Assembly (NCBI GenBank): GCA_965246845.1
Contig: CBDFFR010000003.1
Span: 248,001-312,000, forward strand
Reading direction: 5' to 3'
DNA from: JBBRMW01 sp965246845
Lineage (GTDB): Bacteria; Chloroflexota; Anaerolineae; Aggregatilineales; UBA2796
DNA: 64,000 nucleotides
Part shown: positions 15,959 through 24,536 of the stretch, piece after piece
Numbering within the stretch: the stretch's first letter is position 1
How the letters are laid out: each line of letters starts with the position of its first letter
Position numbers and translations under genes: made by a program
The notes under the pieces: generated by a model
Databases searched by the model: none
What the model saw: the letters and a program-made list of their open reading frames with translations, nothing else
Told to the model about the DNA's origin: nothing

Positions 15959-17226
15959 TACGGCCCGGCAATCGCGAGCGCGTAGGCGCGTGGGTTGAGA
16001 TAGCGATGCGCGGCGGCCTGTACCTGTTCGCGCGTGATCGCGTTCAGCATATCCGCGTAACCGAGCAGATAGTCAAGGCCGAGTCCATACGTTTCGATAC
16101 TCTGGATGGTCCCGGCCACGCCTTCGTTGCTTTCGAGATTGAGCGGCAGCCGCCCGATCAGGTTCGCCTTCACGTCTGCGAGTTCGTTTTCGCTGACCAG
16201 TTCATCGGTGATGCGTTCGACCTCATGCAGCATACTCGTGACGGCGGTATCGATGTTGACCGGGTTCACGCCCGCCGTGATTTGCCAGGGACCCGGTCCG
16301 TGTCCGCCGCTGATGCGGCTGCCGCAATGATAGGCCAGCCCTTGATCCTCGCGAACGACTTTGCCGAGCCGTCCCATCATCCCGAACACGCCGAGGACCA
16401 TATTCGCAAGGTTCGCCGGATGATAATCGAGCGCGGCGCGTGCAGGTCCCGGCCAACCGAGGATCACATCGCTTTGTGATTTGCCGCTCAGGGCGCGGCT
16501 CTCGCGGCGTGGCTTATTCAGCGCAGGCGCGGCGGGCAGCGGCGCACGGACATTCGAGGGCAGGATCCAGTCTCCGAACGCCTCACGCGACAGCCGAATC
16601 GCGTCTTCACGCGCGACCGCGCCGACAATGACGAGGATCATCCCGTGCGGGGAGACGTGCGCGCGGTGGAATTCATTCAGATCGTCCAGCGTGAGCGTCG
16701 GGATCGTCTCGAATTCGGCGGCACTGCCCCGGCTGTACGGATGGTCCTTCGGGTAGCACAGCGCACGGAAGGCGTCGCCCGCGACGGCGCGCGTATCCTG
16801 CTGCCGGATTTTCAACCCCGTCAGGATTTCGCCACGTAGCCGTTCGACCTGTGCTTCCGGGAAGGCCGGGTTACGCAGTGCATCGGAGAGCAATTCGAGC
16901 AGGAGCGGCAAATCTTCCGCGAGCGATTTGCCGCCGAAGCTGGAGGTATGCGTCCCGCCGCCGATGCCGAGCGACATGCCCATACTTTCCAGCGTCTCGT
17001 GCAACGTGTCAAAATCGCGCGAGAGCGTGCCGCGCATGAGCGACCCGGCCATCAGGCTGGATAATCCCTGCTGCATTTCGGCTTCGTCGAGGCTGCCCGA
17101 TGTGAACGATCCGCTAATCACGACCGCCTTTGAACTGAAATTCTCCCGCGCGAGGACGATCATGCCATTGGGCAGCACTTCGCGGGCGATGTCGGTGGAA
17201 TTCGGAAAAGAGGTAAGCGCGGGCAT
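15958..17226 (-). CDS. M16 peptidase-like protein without the zinc motif
   Basis: 422 residues of the insulinase/processing-peptidase fold: LPNGMIVLARENFSSKAVVISG at the start, then DLPLLLELLSDALRNPAFPE and LSGKSQSDVILGWPG. The HxxEH motif expected near residue 55-60 is replaced by GLSSLMAGSL, so it cannot bind the catalytic zinc in the usual way. Such subunits pair with an active M16 partner to form the peptide chamber. That partner is encoded 3 nt upstream. The acpS gene follows with a one-base overlap. Confidence 0.88.
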   Translation of the reverse strand: MPALTSFPNSTDIAREVLPNGMIVLARENFSSKAVVISGSFTSGSLDEAEMQQGLSSLMAGSLMRGTLSRDFDTLHETLESMGMSLGIGGGTHTSSFGGKSLAEDLPLLLELLSDALRNPAFPEAQVERLRGEILTGLKIRQQDTRAVAGDAFRALCYPKDHPYSRGSAAEFETIPTLTLDDLNEFHRAHVSPHGMILVIVGAVAREDAIRLSREAFGDWILPSNVRAPLPAAPALNKPRRESRALSGKSQSDVILGWPGPARAALDYHPANLANMVLGVFGMMGRLGKVVREDQGLAYHCGSRISGGHGPGPWQITAGVNPVNIDTAVTSMLHEVERITDELVSENELADVKANLIGRLPLNLESNEGVAGTIQSIETYGLGLDYLLGYADMLNAITREQVQAAAHRYLNPRAYALAIAGP

Positions 17227-17229
17227 GGT

Positions 17230-18519
17230 TTAGCCTTCCTTCGCAGTCGGGATGAACCAGCCAACGGTGCGTTGATCCGGCGAGAAGTAGCGCTGTGCGA
17301 CCTGCTGCACATCCTCCAGCGTGACGCTCATCACCTCATCCTCGAAGCGTCCTAACCAGTCGTAGCTGCCCGCGACATGTTCAAAGTAGGCCAGCCAGTA
17401 CGCCTGCGACGTGACCGTTTCGCCGCTATAGGCAAAGAGCGCTCGCGCCTGCTTGCGCGCCTTGTCCAGTTCGGCTTGCGTGATCTCGCCCGCGCGCAGC
17501 TTGTCGATTTCGGCAATGACCACCACTTCGACTTCCTCAAGTGTGCGGCCATCACGCAGCGTCGCATCGACGCTGTACAGGTAGGGGTCGAGGCTGGGCA
17601 GCATCCCCGCGCTTGCAGAGGCGGTAAGCTGACTGCGCACCAGCGCCTTGTAAAGCCGCGTCGTCTTCGCGCCGATCCCCCCACTGCCGAAGCCGCTGGG
17701 TCCGCCGAAAATCGCATCGAGCATATACAGGCTCATCCAATCGGGATGCGTCACGCCCGGCACGCGGTAGCACACGCTCAGGTATTGCGCGCCGCCCGGT
17801 CGCCGGACCGTCACGCGGCGCTCGCCATTTTGCGGTGGCTCCTCGCGCACGAAGGTCGGCGGGCGCGGAGTCGCTGGTAAACCACCATAGAGCGCTTCGA
17901 TCTGCTGGATCATGTCTGCGGTATCGAAGTCCCCGACCGCCGCCGCAATCGCGTTCGAGGGCGTGTAGTAGCGTTTGTAGTGGCCGTACAGGTCATCGCG
18001 CGTCATGCCGTGCAGGTCGGCCATATCGCCGATGATCTCATGGTGATAGCCATGCACGCGGAACGCCGCTGCCTGTACTTCTTCACCGAGCCAGAACCCG
18101 GCGTAGTTCTCCGACCCCTGCCGCTCGGAGATAATCACGGTGCGTTCGCTCTCGACCTCTTCCGGGTCGAACTGCGCGCTTGTCATCCGGTCGGCTTCGA
18201 TTTGCAGCGCGAGCGCCGCGCGTGACGAAGGCAGTGTTTCATAGTACGCGGTGTAATCGAACGAGGTCTGCGCGTTCCAGACGCCGCCTTCGCGGTCGAT
18301 TGCCTTGTCGAGCGTGCCGGGCGGGAACTGCTCGGTCCCCTTGAACATCATGTGTTCGACCCAGTGCGACGCGCCCGTGAGTCCGGTCGGCTCGTTGCGG
18401 CTGCCGATACGGTACAGCACCCACCAGCTCACGAGCGGCGCGGTGTGAACTTCCTTGAGCAGAACCGTCATGCCATTGGAGAGGACGTGCCGCGTGACGT
18501 TATCGGTTGTGCCGCTCAC
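17230..18519 (-). CDS. M16 family zinc metallopeptidase (catalytic subunit)
   Basis: 429 residues. The inverted zinc motif HWVEH gives His-52, Glu-55 and His-56, and the third ligand Glu-132 lies exactly 76 residues on (ERTVIISE). The C-terminal half has the R/Y-type substrate pocket segment (TVRRPGGAQYLSVCYRVPG). It probably degrades short peptides together with the downstream non-catalytic M16 protein. The start is GTG; it overlaps the stop of the upstream dehydrogenase gene by 4 nt (GTGA). Confidence 0.92.
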   Translation of the reverse strand: MSGTTDNVTRHVLSNGMTVLLKEVHTAPLVSWWVLYRIGSRNEPTGLTGASHWVEHMMFKGTEQFPPGTLDKAIDREGGVWNAQTSFDYTAYYETLPSSRAALALQIEADRMTSAQFDPEEVESERTVIISERQGSENYAGFWLGEEVQAAAFRVHGYHHEIIGDMADLHGMTRDDLYGHYKRYYTPSNAIAAAVGDFDTADMIQQIEALYGGLPATPRPPTFVREEPPQNGERRVTVRRPGGAQYLSVCYRVPGVTHPDWMSLYMLDAIFGGPSGFGSGGIGAKTTRLYKALVRSQLTASASAGMLPSLDPYLYSVDATLRDGRTLEEVEVVVIAEIDKLRAGEITQAELDKARKQARALFAYSGETVTSQAYWLAYFEHVAGSYDWLGRFEDEVMSVTLEDVQQVAQRYFSPDQRTVGWFIPTAKEG

Positions 18520-19838
18520 GAATGATCTCCACCGGAACCGTTATAGCCGCGCCCGACGCCGCGATAGACGAAGCCCATCTCCTTCATCAGCGCCGGGTCA
18601 TAGAGATTGCGCCCGTCCACCATGATAGCCTGCTTCATCGCGGTTTTGATGCGCGTCATATCCAGTTGCTTGAATTCATTCCAGGGGGTCGCGATCACGA
18701 GCGCATCACAGCCGCCCGCGAGTTCGTAGGGGTCTTCCGAAAGCTGGATGTAGGGATAATGGCGCTGGACGTGTTCCATCGCTTCGGGGTCGTAGCCCTT
18801 CACGATTGCGCCGCGCTCGTGCAGCATCGCCACGATGTCCAGCGCGGGCGACTCGCGAATATCATCCGTGTTTTCCTTGAACGCGAGTCCCAGACTCCCG
18901 ATGACCTTGCCCTTCAAGTCATGGAGCAGGTCCTCCAGTTTGAAAACGATCTGCTTGCGCTGGAACTGGTTGATTTCCATGACGGCGTGCAGCAGTTCGG
19001 GGTGGTTGCCTTTGGTTTGCGCCATATAAGCAAGCGCCTTAACGTCTTTGGGAAAGCAGCTCCCCCCATATCCTACCCCTGCCTCTAAAAAACTATGTCC
19101 AATTCGCTTATCGTAACCCATCCCCTGCGCGACTTCCTTCACATCCGCGCCGAGCGCCTCACAGATATTCGCGATCTCGTTGATGAAGCTGATGCGCGTG
19201 GCGAGGAACGCATTCGACGCATACTTGATCATCTCTGCGGTGCGGAGGTCGGTAATCACGGTCGGCGCGCGGAGCGGGATATAAAGCTGCGCGACCGAAT
19301 GCGCGGCGTCCCGGTCATTGCTGCCCAATACAGTCCGGTCCGGGTGCTGGAAGTCGCGCAGCGCGGACCCTTCACGCAGGAATTCCGGGCAGCTCACCAC
19401 CGCAAATTTGATCGGCTTCGGCTGGCTTTCCCGCACGATCTCATAGACCCAATCGCCCGTCCCGACCGGAACCGTCGATTTGTTGATGACTATCAACGGA
19501 TGCTCCATCGTCTGCGCAATCGTTTCGGCGGCGTTTCGCACATATTGCAAATCGGCCTCGCCATCTACGCCTTCCGGCGTCCCGACGCAGATAAATACAT
19601 ACTCCGCGTCTTTCAAGCCCTCGGCATAGGAGAGCGTGAAATGCAGCCGTCCGGCATTCACGTTGCGCTCGACCATTTCCTTGAGACCGGGTTCATAGAT
19701 CGGCAGCACGCCCTTTTGCAGATTGCGCACGCGCTCGTCGCTGATGTCCACCGCGACGACATGGTTCCCCATATCCGCAAAGCAAGTGCCGGTCGTCAAG
19801 CCCACGTAGCCGACGCCGATCACGCAAATGTTCTTCAT
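18516..19838 (-). CDS. UDP-glucose/GDP-mannose 6-dehydrogenase family protein
   Basis: 440 residues. Rossmann motif GVGYVGL at 8-14, VGTPEGVDGEADL, INKSTVPVGTG and EFLREGSAL at 152-160. The catalytic cysteine is Cys-261 in GYGGSCFPKD. These enzymes oxidise UDP-glucose (or a related nucleotide sugar) twice to the uronate using two NAD+. Substrate choice is uncertain; the spacing and EFLREG block favour UDP-glucose dehydrogenase. It is followed by the M16 pair (4-nt overlap) and preceded 3 nt upstream by an FAD oxidoreductase, so it probably belongs to a surface-glycan operon. Confidence 0.92.
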   Translation of the reverse strand: MKNICVIGVGYVGLTTGTCFADMGNHVVAVDISDERVRNLQKGVLPIYEPGLKEMVERNVNAGRLHFTLSYAEGLKDAEYVFICVGTPEGVDGEADLQYVRNAAETIAQTMEHPLIVINKSTVPVGTGDWVYEIVRESQPKPIKFAVVSCPEFLREGSALRDFQHPDRTVLGSNDRDAAHSVAQLYIPLRAPTVITDLRTAEMIKYASNAFLATRISFINEIANICEALGADVKEVAQGMGYDKRIGHSFLEAGVGYGGSCFPKDVKALAYMAQTKGNHPELLHAVMEINQFQRKQIVFKLEDLLHDLKGKVIGSLGLAFKENTDDIRESPALDIVAMLHERGAIVKGYDPEAMEHVQRHYPYIQLSEDPYELAGGCDALVIATPWNEFKQLDMTRIKTAMKQAIMVDGRNLYDPALMKEMGFVYRGVGRGYNGSGGDHS

Positions 19839-19841
19839 TGT

Positions 19842-21158
19842 TCAGTTCCCCTGAGATAGTTCGGTCATCATGCGGGCGGCGACTTCGCGCCCCATTTCGA
19901 TAGCGTAATTCGTGCCGCGATCATACGGATAAACCTGGCTCATGCTCGCCAGATATAACCCGTGAACGGGCGTTTTGGTGTCCGGGATCGCCGCGCTCTG
20001 GTCCACGTAGGGTACGGGCTGCGCATACGGCGCGCGGTAAACCCATACCTTGCGCACCCAATCCGGTTTGTAATCCGGGTTGAATTTCGGAAGCACCGCG
20101 AGGAAACGCTCGGCCAGCACGTCATCGGGTAGCTGGAAATATTCGTGATCCGCCGGGACGTAATCACCGAGATAGAGCAGGTGGTCGCCGTTGTAATGCT
20201 GCGCTGGCAGGAAGTTCGTATGCTCGACCAGCGCGAGGAACGGGTATTCGCTGAGGCGCTTATCCGGGCTGGTCGCGGGCAGGTTCAGCCAATACGTGCC
20301 ATCGGTCAGCAGGCTGTGCTTGAGCGCGACCACGACGCACACCGCGCCGATATTTTTCAGCGACTGCAGCTTTTCCGCGTATGCGCCCGTCACTTCCGGC
20401 GCGAGCTTGAGCAGCAGCGCGGGTGAGGTCGTGCTGAGGACGCCATCGAAGGCTTCATCGCCTGCGGGGGTCGTCACGGTCAGTCCCGCACCATTTTGCC
20501 GGATGCCATTCACGGGCACGTTATAGCGAATCGTCGCGCCCGCACCTGTGACGCGCTGCGCGAAAATATCCATGAAGCGCTGGAAGCCGCCCTCGAAAGT
20601 GCCTAGCTGCGTGCTGCGCGTATGCAGGCGCGCCCACATCCACGCCATATTGACTTTATCGTACTCGCTCCCGAACTTGCCGATCAGCAGTGGCTTCCAG
20701 AGCAGATTGTATGCGCCCTTGCCCATGAAGCGCGCGAGCCAGCGGTTGGCGGTCGTCTTCTCCAATGGCTGCCAGCGGTTCGTCAGCTTGAGGTAAATCG
20801 TCGCGAAACCGAAGGGGATTTTTGCGAGCGGTGAGAGCGCCGGGTACATCAATGCGGAAACCGGGCTATCCAGTTGAAAATTTTTGTCACCGACGCGGTA
20901 GGAGGTCTTCGGACGCAGAAAGATCACCTTGTCGCGGATGCCGAATTCTTCGGCCAGCTTGAGCAGCGCTTTATCGCTCGTGAACCAGTGATGGTAGAAC
21001 TTTTCGAGTTCCCATTCCCAGCCTGCATCCTTGAACCCACCCGCGAGGCCACCCGCGCGCCCGCTACTCTCGTAAACGGTGACGGCATGACCCGCCCGTG
21101 CGAGGTCCCACGCCGCCGCCAGCCCCGCCGGACCCGCGCCGATAATCGCCAGTTTCAT
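19842..21158 (-). CDS. FAD-dependent amine-oxidase-fold oxidoreductase
   Basis: 438 residues. N-terminal FAD motif IIGAGPAGLAAAWDLARAGH, then VYESSGRAGGLAGGF, and the C-terminal flavin segment GLYLASMSQVYPYDRGTNYA. The fold is that of protoporphyrinogen oxidase/UDP-galactopyranose mutase relatives. This variety (EKFYHHWFTSDKALLKLAEE) is often found in polysaccharide gene clusters, and its reaction is not settled. It overlaps the upstream flippase-like gene by 4 nt and lies 3 nt before the nucleotide-sugar dehydrogenase, so a role in modifying a sugar or lipid carrier is reasonable but inferred. Confidence 0.87.
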   Translation of the reverse strand: MKLAIIGAGPAGLAAAWDLARAGHAVTVYESSGRAGGLAGGFKDAGWEWELEKFYHHWFTSDKALLKLAEEFGIRDKVIFLRPKTSYRVGDKNFQLDSPVSALMYPALSPLAKIPFGFATIYLKLTNRWQPLEKTTANRWLARFMGKGAYNLLWKPLLIGKFGSEYDKVNMAWMWARLHTRSTQLGTFEGGFQRFMDIFAQRVTGAGATIRYNVPVNGIRQNGAGLTVTTPAGDEAFDGVLSTTSPALLLKLAPEVTGAYAEKLQSLKNIGAVCVVVALKHSLLTDGTYWLNLPATSPDKRLSEYPFLALVEHTNFLPAQHYNGDHLLYLGDYVPADHEYFQLPDDVLAERFLAVLPKFNPDYKPDWVRKVWVYRAPYAQPVPYVDQSAAIPDTKTPVHGLYLASMSQVYPYDRGTNYAIEMGREVAARMMTELSQGN

Positions 21159-22195
21159 ATTGCAGCCGCCCCTTCGGTTTGCTGCTGCTGTTCCACGACC
21201 TTCGACGCTTCATCGAAGGAGCGCCACGACAACCCCTGCCGCACAAGGTAAAACGCACCGAGCAGCGTAATCGGCAGCCACAGTGCCGCGTGCAGCACCA
21301 GCGTATAACCCGCGGCGAGGTCCGGGTTCGCGCCGAAGGTGGTCAGGACCTTGATGCCCGGTCCGTCGAACGTGCCGAGGTAGGCGGGCGCACTCGGAAT
21401 CGTCGTCGCGAGGTTGACCACTGCCGTCATGATCATCAGCACGAAGAAGGTGATCTGCGGATTGTTAAACAGTTCCGGGAAGGCGTGCAGCACGAACCAG
21501 TATTTGACCGTCTCCGCGAGCCAGATCAGGATCGAGGTTGCCAAAACCATTAGCAGGTCGCGCGGGCTGCGCAGCGACTCCAGCCCTTCGAGGAAGTGAT
21601 CCGCGATGCGGATGAGCGTCGTCGCCAGCGATGCAGGTAGAAAGCGCGTAAATAGCGCATTGTAGGTACGTCGGGCGAGTGCCGGGCGGGTCGCCATCAC
21701 GAGGAAGACGACCAGCGCCCCGAAGAAAAAGAACGTTCCGGCGATGATGATGTTGCGCAGCCAATCCTGTTGAATCGGCGCGAAGGGCAGCGCAGCGAAC
21801 ACGAAGATGAGCATCACGAGGCCGTCGAAGATGCGTTCGACTACTACCGTCGCGAGACTGGCGGAGACCTTCACGCCCTCGTTGCGATACAGCACATAGG
21901 CGCGGATGACCTCGCCCGCGCGGAATGGATAGACGTTGTTACCCATGTAGCCGATCACTACCACCGGGAATAGCCGGCGCAGCGGGATCGCCTTGATTGG
22001 ACGCAGCATATAATGCCAGCGCCAGGTACGCCCCCACACTGCGACGAAATAGACTGCTATGCCGGGGATGAGCCACAGGAAATCCGCGCGGGCAATCACC
22101 TCGGCGACATGCGCGAGGTCCAGACCATTGAAACCGATATACAGGAAAAGCACACTGACAAGCAGACCAGCGGCCAGAGCAATCCAGCGTCTCAT
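21155..22195 (-). CDS. Flippase-like membrane protein (LPG synthase TM domain, UPF0104)
   Basis: 346 residues with about eight membrane helices and family blocks GRTWRWHYMLRP, YMGNNVYPFRAGEVIRAYVL, ATVVVERIFDGLVMLIF and NLATTIPSAPAYLGTFDGP. The AglD/MprF-N fold is associated with lipid flipping or with glycosyltransfer to lipid carriers. It is first in a minus-strand set with the FAD oxidoreductase and nucleotide-sugar dehydrogenase. No soluble LPG-synthase domain is attached, so it is not MprF itself. Confidence 0.88.
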   Translation of the reverse strand: MRRWIALAAGLLVSVLFLYIGFNGLDLAHVAEVIARADFLWLIPGIAVYFVAVWGRTWRWHYMLRPIKAIPLRRLFPVVVIGYMGNNVYPFRAGEVIRAYVLYRNEGVKVSASLATVVVERIFDGLVMLIFVFAALPFAPIQQDWLRNIIIAGTFFFFGALVVFLVMATRPALARRTYNALFTRFLPASLATTLIRIADHFLEGLESLRSPRDLLMVLATSILIWLAETVKYWFVLHAFPELFNNPQITFFVLMIMTAVVNLATTIPSAPAYLGTFDGPGIKVLTTFGANPDLAAGYTLVLHAALWLPITLLGAFYLVRQGLSWRSFDEASKVVEQQQQTEGAAAI

Positions 22196-22359
22196 GAGAC
22201 TCGCAATCCGGGCGCGCGGCCCTTCCGTGACGGGTGAATGGTGATTGTACTTGCCGCGTCAACGATGTTCAATACACGCCTTCGCGCCGAAAGTCTCAAC
22301 ATGCCAGCCCGCCCGAAACGGGTTAACATCAGGGCAAATCGGCAGGACGTGCATAATCC

Positions 22360-23127
22360 ATGACTCTTACGCAGGTCGAACCTTACGCCGCGCTCGCGGA
22401 CCTCTTCATCCCGGCGGGGTTCGCCGCGCCGACGGTCGCGCTCGTCCCCGCGCTATTCAATGTCGTGTTCGAATACGAATGGGTGGGCAGCACCGCCGCT
22501 GATCTGGGGTGCGGGACGGGGGAGGCGGCGATGTACCTTGCGGAGAACGGGATGCGCGTCTTCGGGGTCGATAGTTCGCGTGCGATGATTCACCAGGCGC
22601 AGGAAATCGCGGCTTCCCGCGGCCTCGCAAACGTCGAGTGGTTCAACGAGGATTTGCGCACATTCCGGCCACCGACCCAGCTTGATCTGGTCTGGTGTCT
22701 GGGCGGCACGCTCAACTACCTGCCGACGCTGGCCGATCTGGAACTGGCGGTGCGCAACGTCTCCGACGCGCTATTCCCGCAAAAATTCTTCATCTGTGAA
22801 TTTTATACGATACGTGGGCTGGCCGCGCTCGTCGGCGATACGCTGCTCGCGCAGACACCGCGCTATGTCATCGTGCGGCAGGGTTCATTCAGCTTTGAAA
22901 CACTGTTGCTCACCCACGATTATCACATCTTCATGCACAATGCGCTGGAGTGGCGACGTTCCGAAGAGCGCCACATGCTGCGCGGCTTCCCGGTGCAGGC
23001 CGTGACGCGGCTGCTCGCGAAATATGGCCTCAAGCTGCTGCGGACGCTCGATCATACGCTCGCCCCAGCAGACCCGGCAGAGGTGCATCGGCTGGTCCTC
23101 GTCGCGCAGAAAGAAGGTGACAAATGA
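22360..23127 (+). CDS. Class I SAM-dependent methyltransferase
   Basis: 255 residues. SAM-binding motif I is TAADLGCGTGEAAMYLAENG; the acidic ribose ligand is in VFGVDSSRAMI, followed by EWFNEDLRTF and LDLVWCLGGTLNYL. The substrate is not apparent. The stop overlaps the start of the next gene by 4 nt (ATGA), so the pair is coupled. Divergent from the flippase gene across 164 nt in which I see no clear operator. Confidence 0.9.
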   Translation: MTLTQVEPYAALADLFIPAGFAAPTVALVPALFNVVFEYEWVGSTAADLGCGTGEAAMYLAENGMRVFGVDSSRAMIHQAQEIAASRGLANVEWFNEDLRTFRPPTQLDLVWCLGGTLNYLPTLADLELAVRNVSDALFPQKFFICEFYTIRGLAALVGDTLLAQTPRYVIVRQGSFSFETLLLTHDYHIFMHNALEWRRSEERHMLRGFPVQAVTRLLAKYGLKLLRTLDHTLAPADPAEVHRLVLVAQKEGDK

Positions 23128-24344
23128 TCCCGGAATGGGCAACGCTCGCCACCGCATTCGCCGGACAAGCGGAGTTTTGCAATGGTTATTCGTCGCTGTA
23201 TGAAGCGATCTACACGCACGCGGCGGTGATTTGCAACTTGCAGGCGAAGGGGGAACCGCTTCAGTTCGACGAGCAGGCACTTGTCGATTTACTCGCGACC
23301 GAGAGCGAAAGCCGCTCCTTCATGGATGTCAACGCGCTCGAACTCAGCCTGCTGTTCCCCGGCGCGATCCACGCTTCCGTATTGAATGAAGACCCCGAAG
23401 CCACCGCGATCAGCCGCTTCTTTCCGACCGTTGGCGGCAGCTACGAACCGGAATGGGACCGCGACGTGTTGCTTCAAATGCTCGGTGGGCTATATATGAA
23501 GCCGGGTCCAACGCTGCGCGCGTTCTTGCGGAATGGGCGCGTGCAGACGAACGAGGTTTCACGCGGCGCGGGGTGGCTCTTGCCTGCCTCAGTTTTGACT
23601 GCATGGGCGGGCGGCGACCTGCCGATCACGCTGGTCGATCTCGGCTGTTCCGCCGGGTTGAACCTCGTCGCGGATCGGCAAACGTGGGCATGGAACGCGA
23701 GTGACGGCGACCGGACACTGGGCAGCGGCGATCCACTCATCCAGCAGCGGCTTGATTTCGGCAAAGCGGAGCCGGAAGTCCGCGAAGCGCTCCCGGTTGG
23801 ACCTATTGCACGGCCGCATATTGTCGCGCGGCACGGCTTCGATACGCATCCGCTCGACCCGACCGATCCTGCGATGCTGCTCAATCTGCGCGCAGTCATC
23901 TGGGGCGATCAGGTCGCGCGGCTGGAACGCTTCGACCGCGCGATTGCTGCGTATCAATCGGCACAGCCACCGCCGCAACTGCATCAGGGCAACATCATCG
24001 CGGATGCGCGCCGCCTGCCGGATTATGTCGCGCCGGGGACGCGGCTACTGCTCGTGTTTAATTCCGCCGTGACCATCTATTTCGCGGATGCGGAGTATAC
24101 GGCGCTGCACGAGAGCGTGCGTGATGCCTTCCGCGCGCTGCCTGCCGGCGTAACGGGCCTGTGGCTGGAACTGGAAGTGGCACGGGAGAGGGAGCCTTCT
24201 ACCCTGCCGAAACTCTCCGCGCTCAAGGCGCATATACTCATCGATGGGGAACTGATGATGCGTTATCTTGCGTATGCGGAACCACACCCGCAGACATGGA
24301 TGTTGCTCGAAGGCTGGTCCGAACTGCGTTCGCTTCTTAAATAA
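23124..24344 (+). CDS. DUF2332 family protein with methyltransferase-like motif
   Basis: 406 residues matching DUF2332: QAEFCNGYSSLYEAI near the start, ISRFFPTVGG, LRAFLRNGRVQTNEVSR, then ITLVDLGCSAGLNLVADR. The last block looks like SAM-binding motif I, so it may be an unusual methyltransferase, but no activity is known to me. Coupled to the preceding methyltransferase. Two tandem palindromic repeats follow 6 nt after the stop. Confidence 0.85.
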   Translation: MIPEWATLATAFAGQAEFCNGYSSLYEAIYTHAAVICNLQAKGEPLQFDEQALVDLLATESESRSFMDVNALELSLLFPGAIHASVLNEDPEATAISRFFPTVGGSYEPEWDRDVLLQMLGGLYMKPGPTLRAFLRNGRVQTNEVSRGAGWLLPASVLTAWAGGDLPITLVDLGCSAGLNLVADRQTWAWNASDGDRTLGSGDPLIQQRLDFGKAEPEVREALPVGPIARPHIVARHGFDTHPLDPTDPAMLLNLRAVIWGDQVARLERFDRAIAAYQSAQPPPQLHQGNIIADARRLPDYVAPGTRLLLVFNSAVTIYFADAEYTALHESVRDAFRALPAGVTGLWLELEVAREREPSTLPKLSALKAHILIDGELMMRYLAYAEPHPQTWMLLEGWSELRSLLK

Positions 24345-24350
24345 ACAAAC

Positions 24351-24513
24351 GGGCGGACATATCGGTCCGCCCCTACAAAGACATTCGTGCTTCCGGCGCA
24401 GGGGTCGCGCCTCGCCCAACCCGTCCCGATTATACAAAAAGGGCGGACACACAGGTCCGCCCCTACGAAGACGCGCGCTTTTCCGGCGTAGGGGTCGCGG
24501 CTTGCCCAACCCG
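24351..24513. repeat. Two tandem copies of a 73-bp palindromic repeat
   Basis: Unit 1 is 24351-24423 and unit 2 is 24441-24513, separated by 17 bp (period 90). Each starts GGGCGGACA, forms a hairpin with GGTCCGCCCCTAC, and ends GGGGTCGCG...GCCCAACCCG. They sit between convergent genes. Confidence 0.85.
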
Positions 24514-24536
24514 CCTTACCGATTTGATTAGTTCAG

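Noticed and set aside
24351..24513. Tandem repeats resembling a CRISPR array
   Set aside because: Only two 73-bp units that are themselves palindromes, with one 17-bp spacer; no cas genes nearby.
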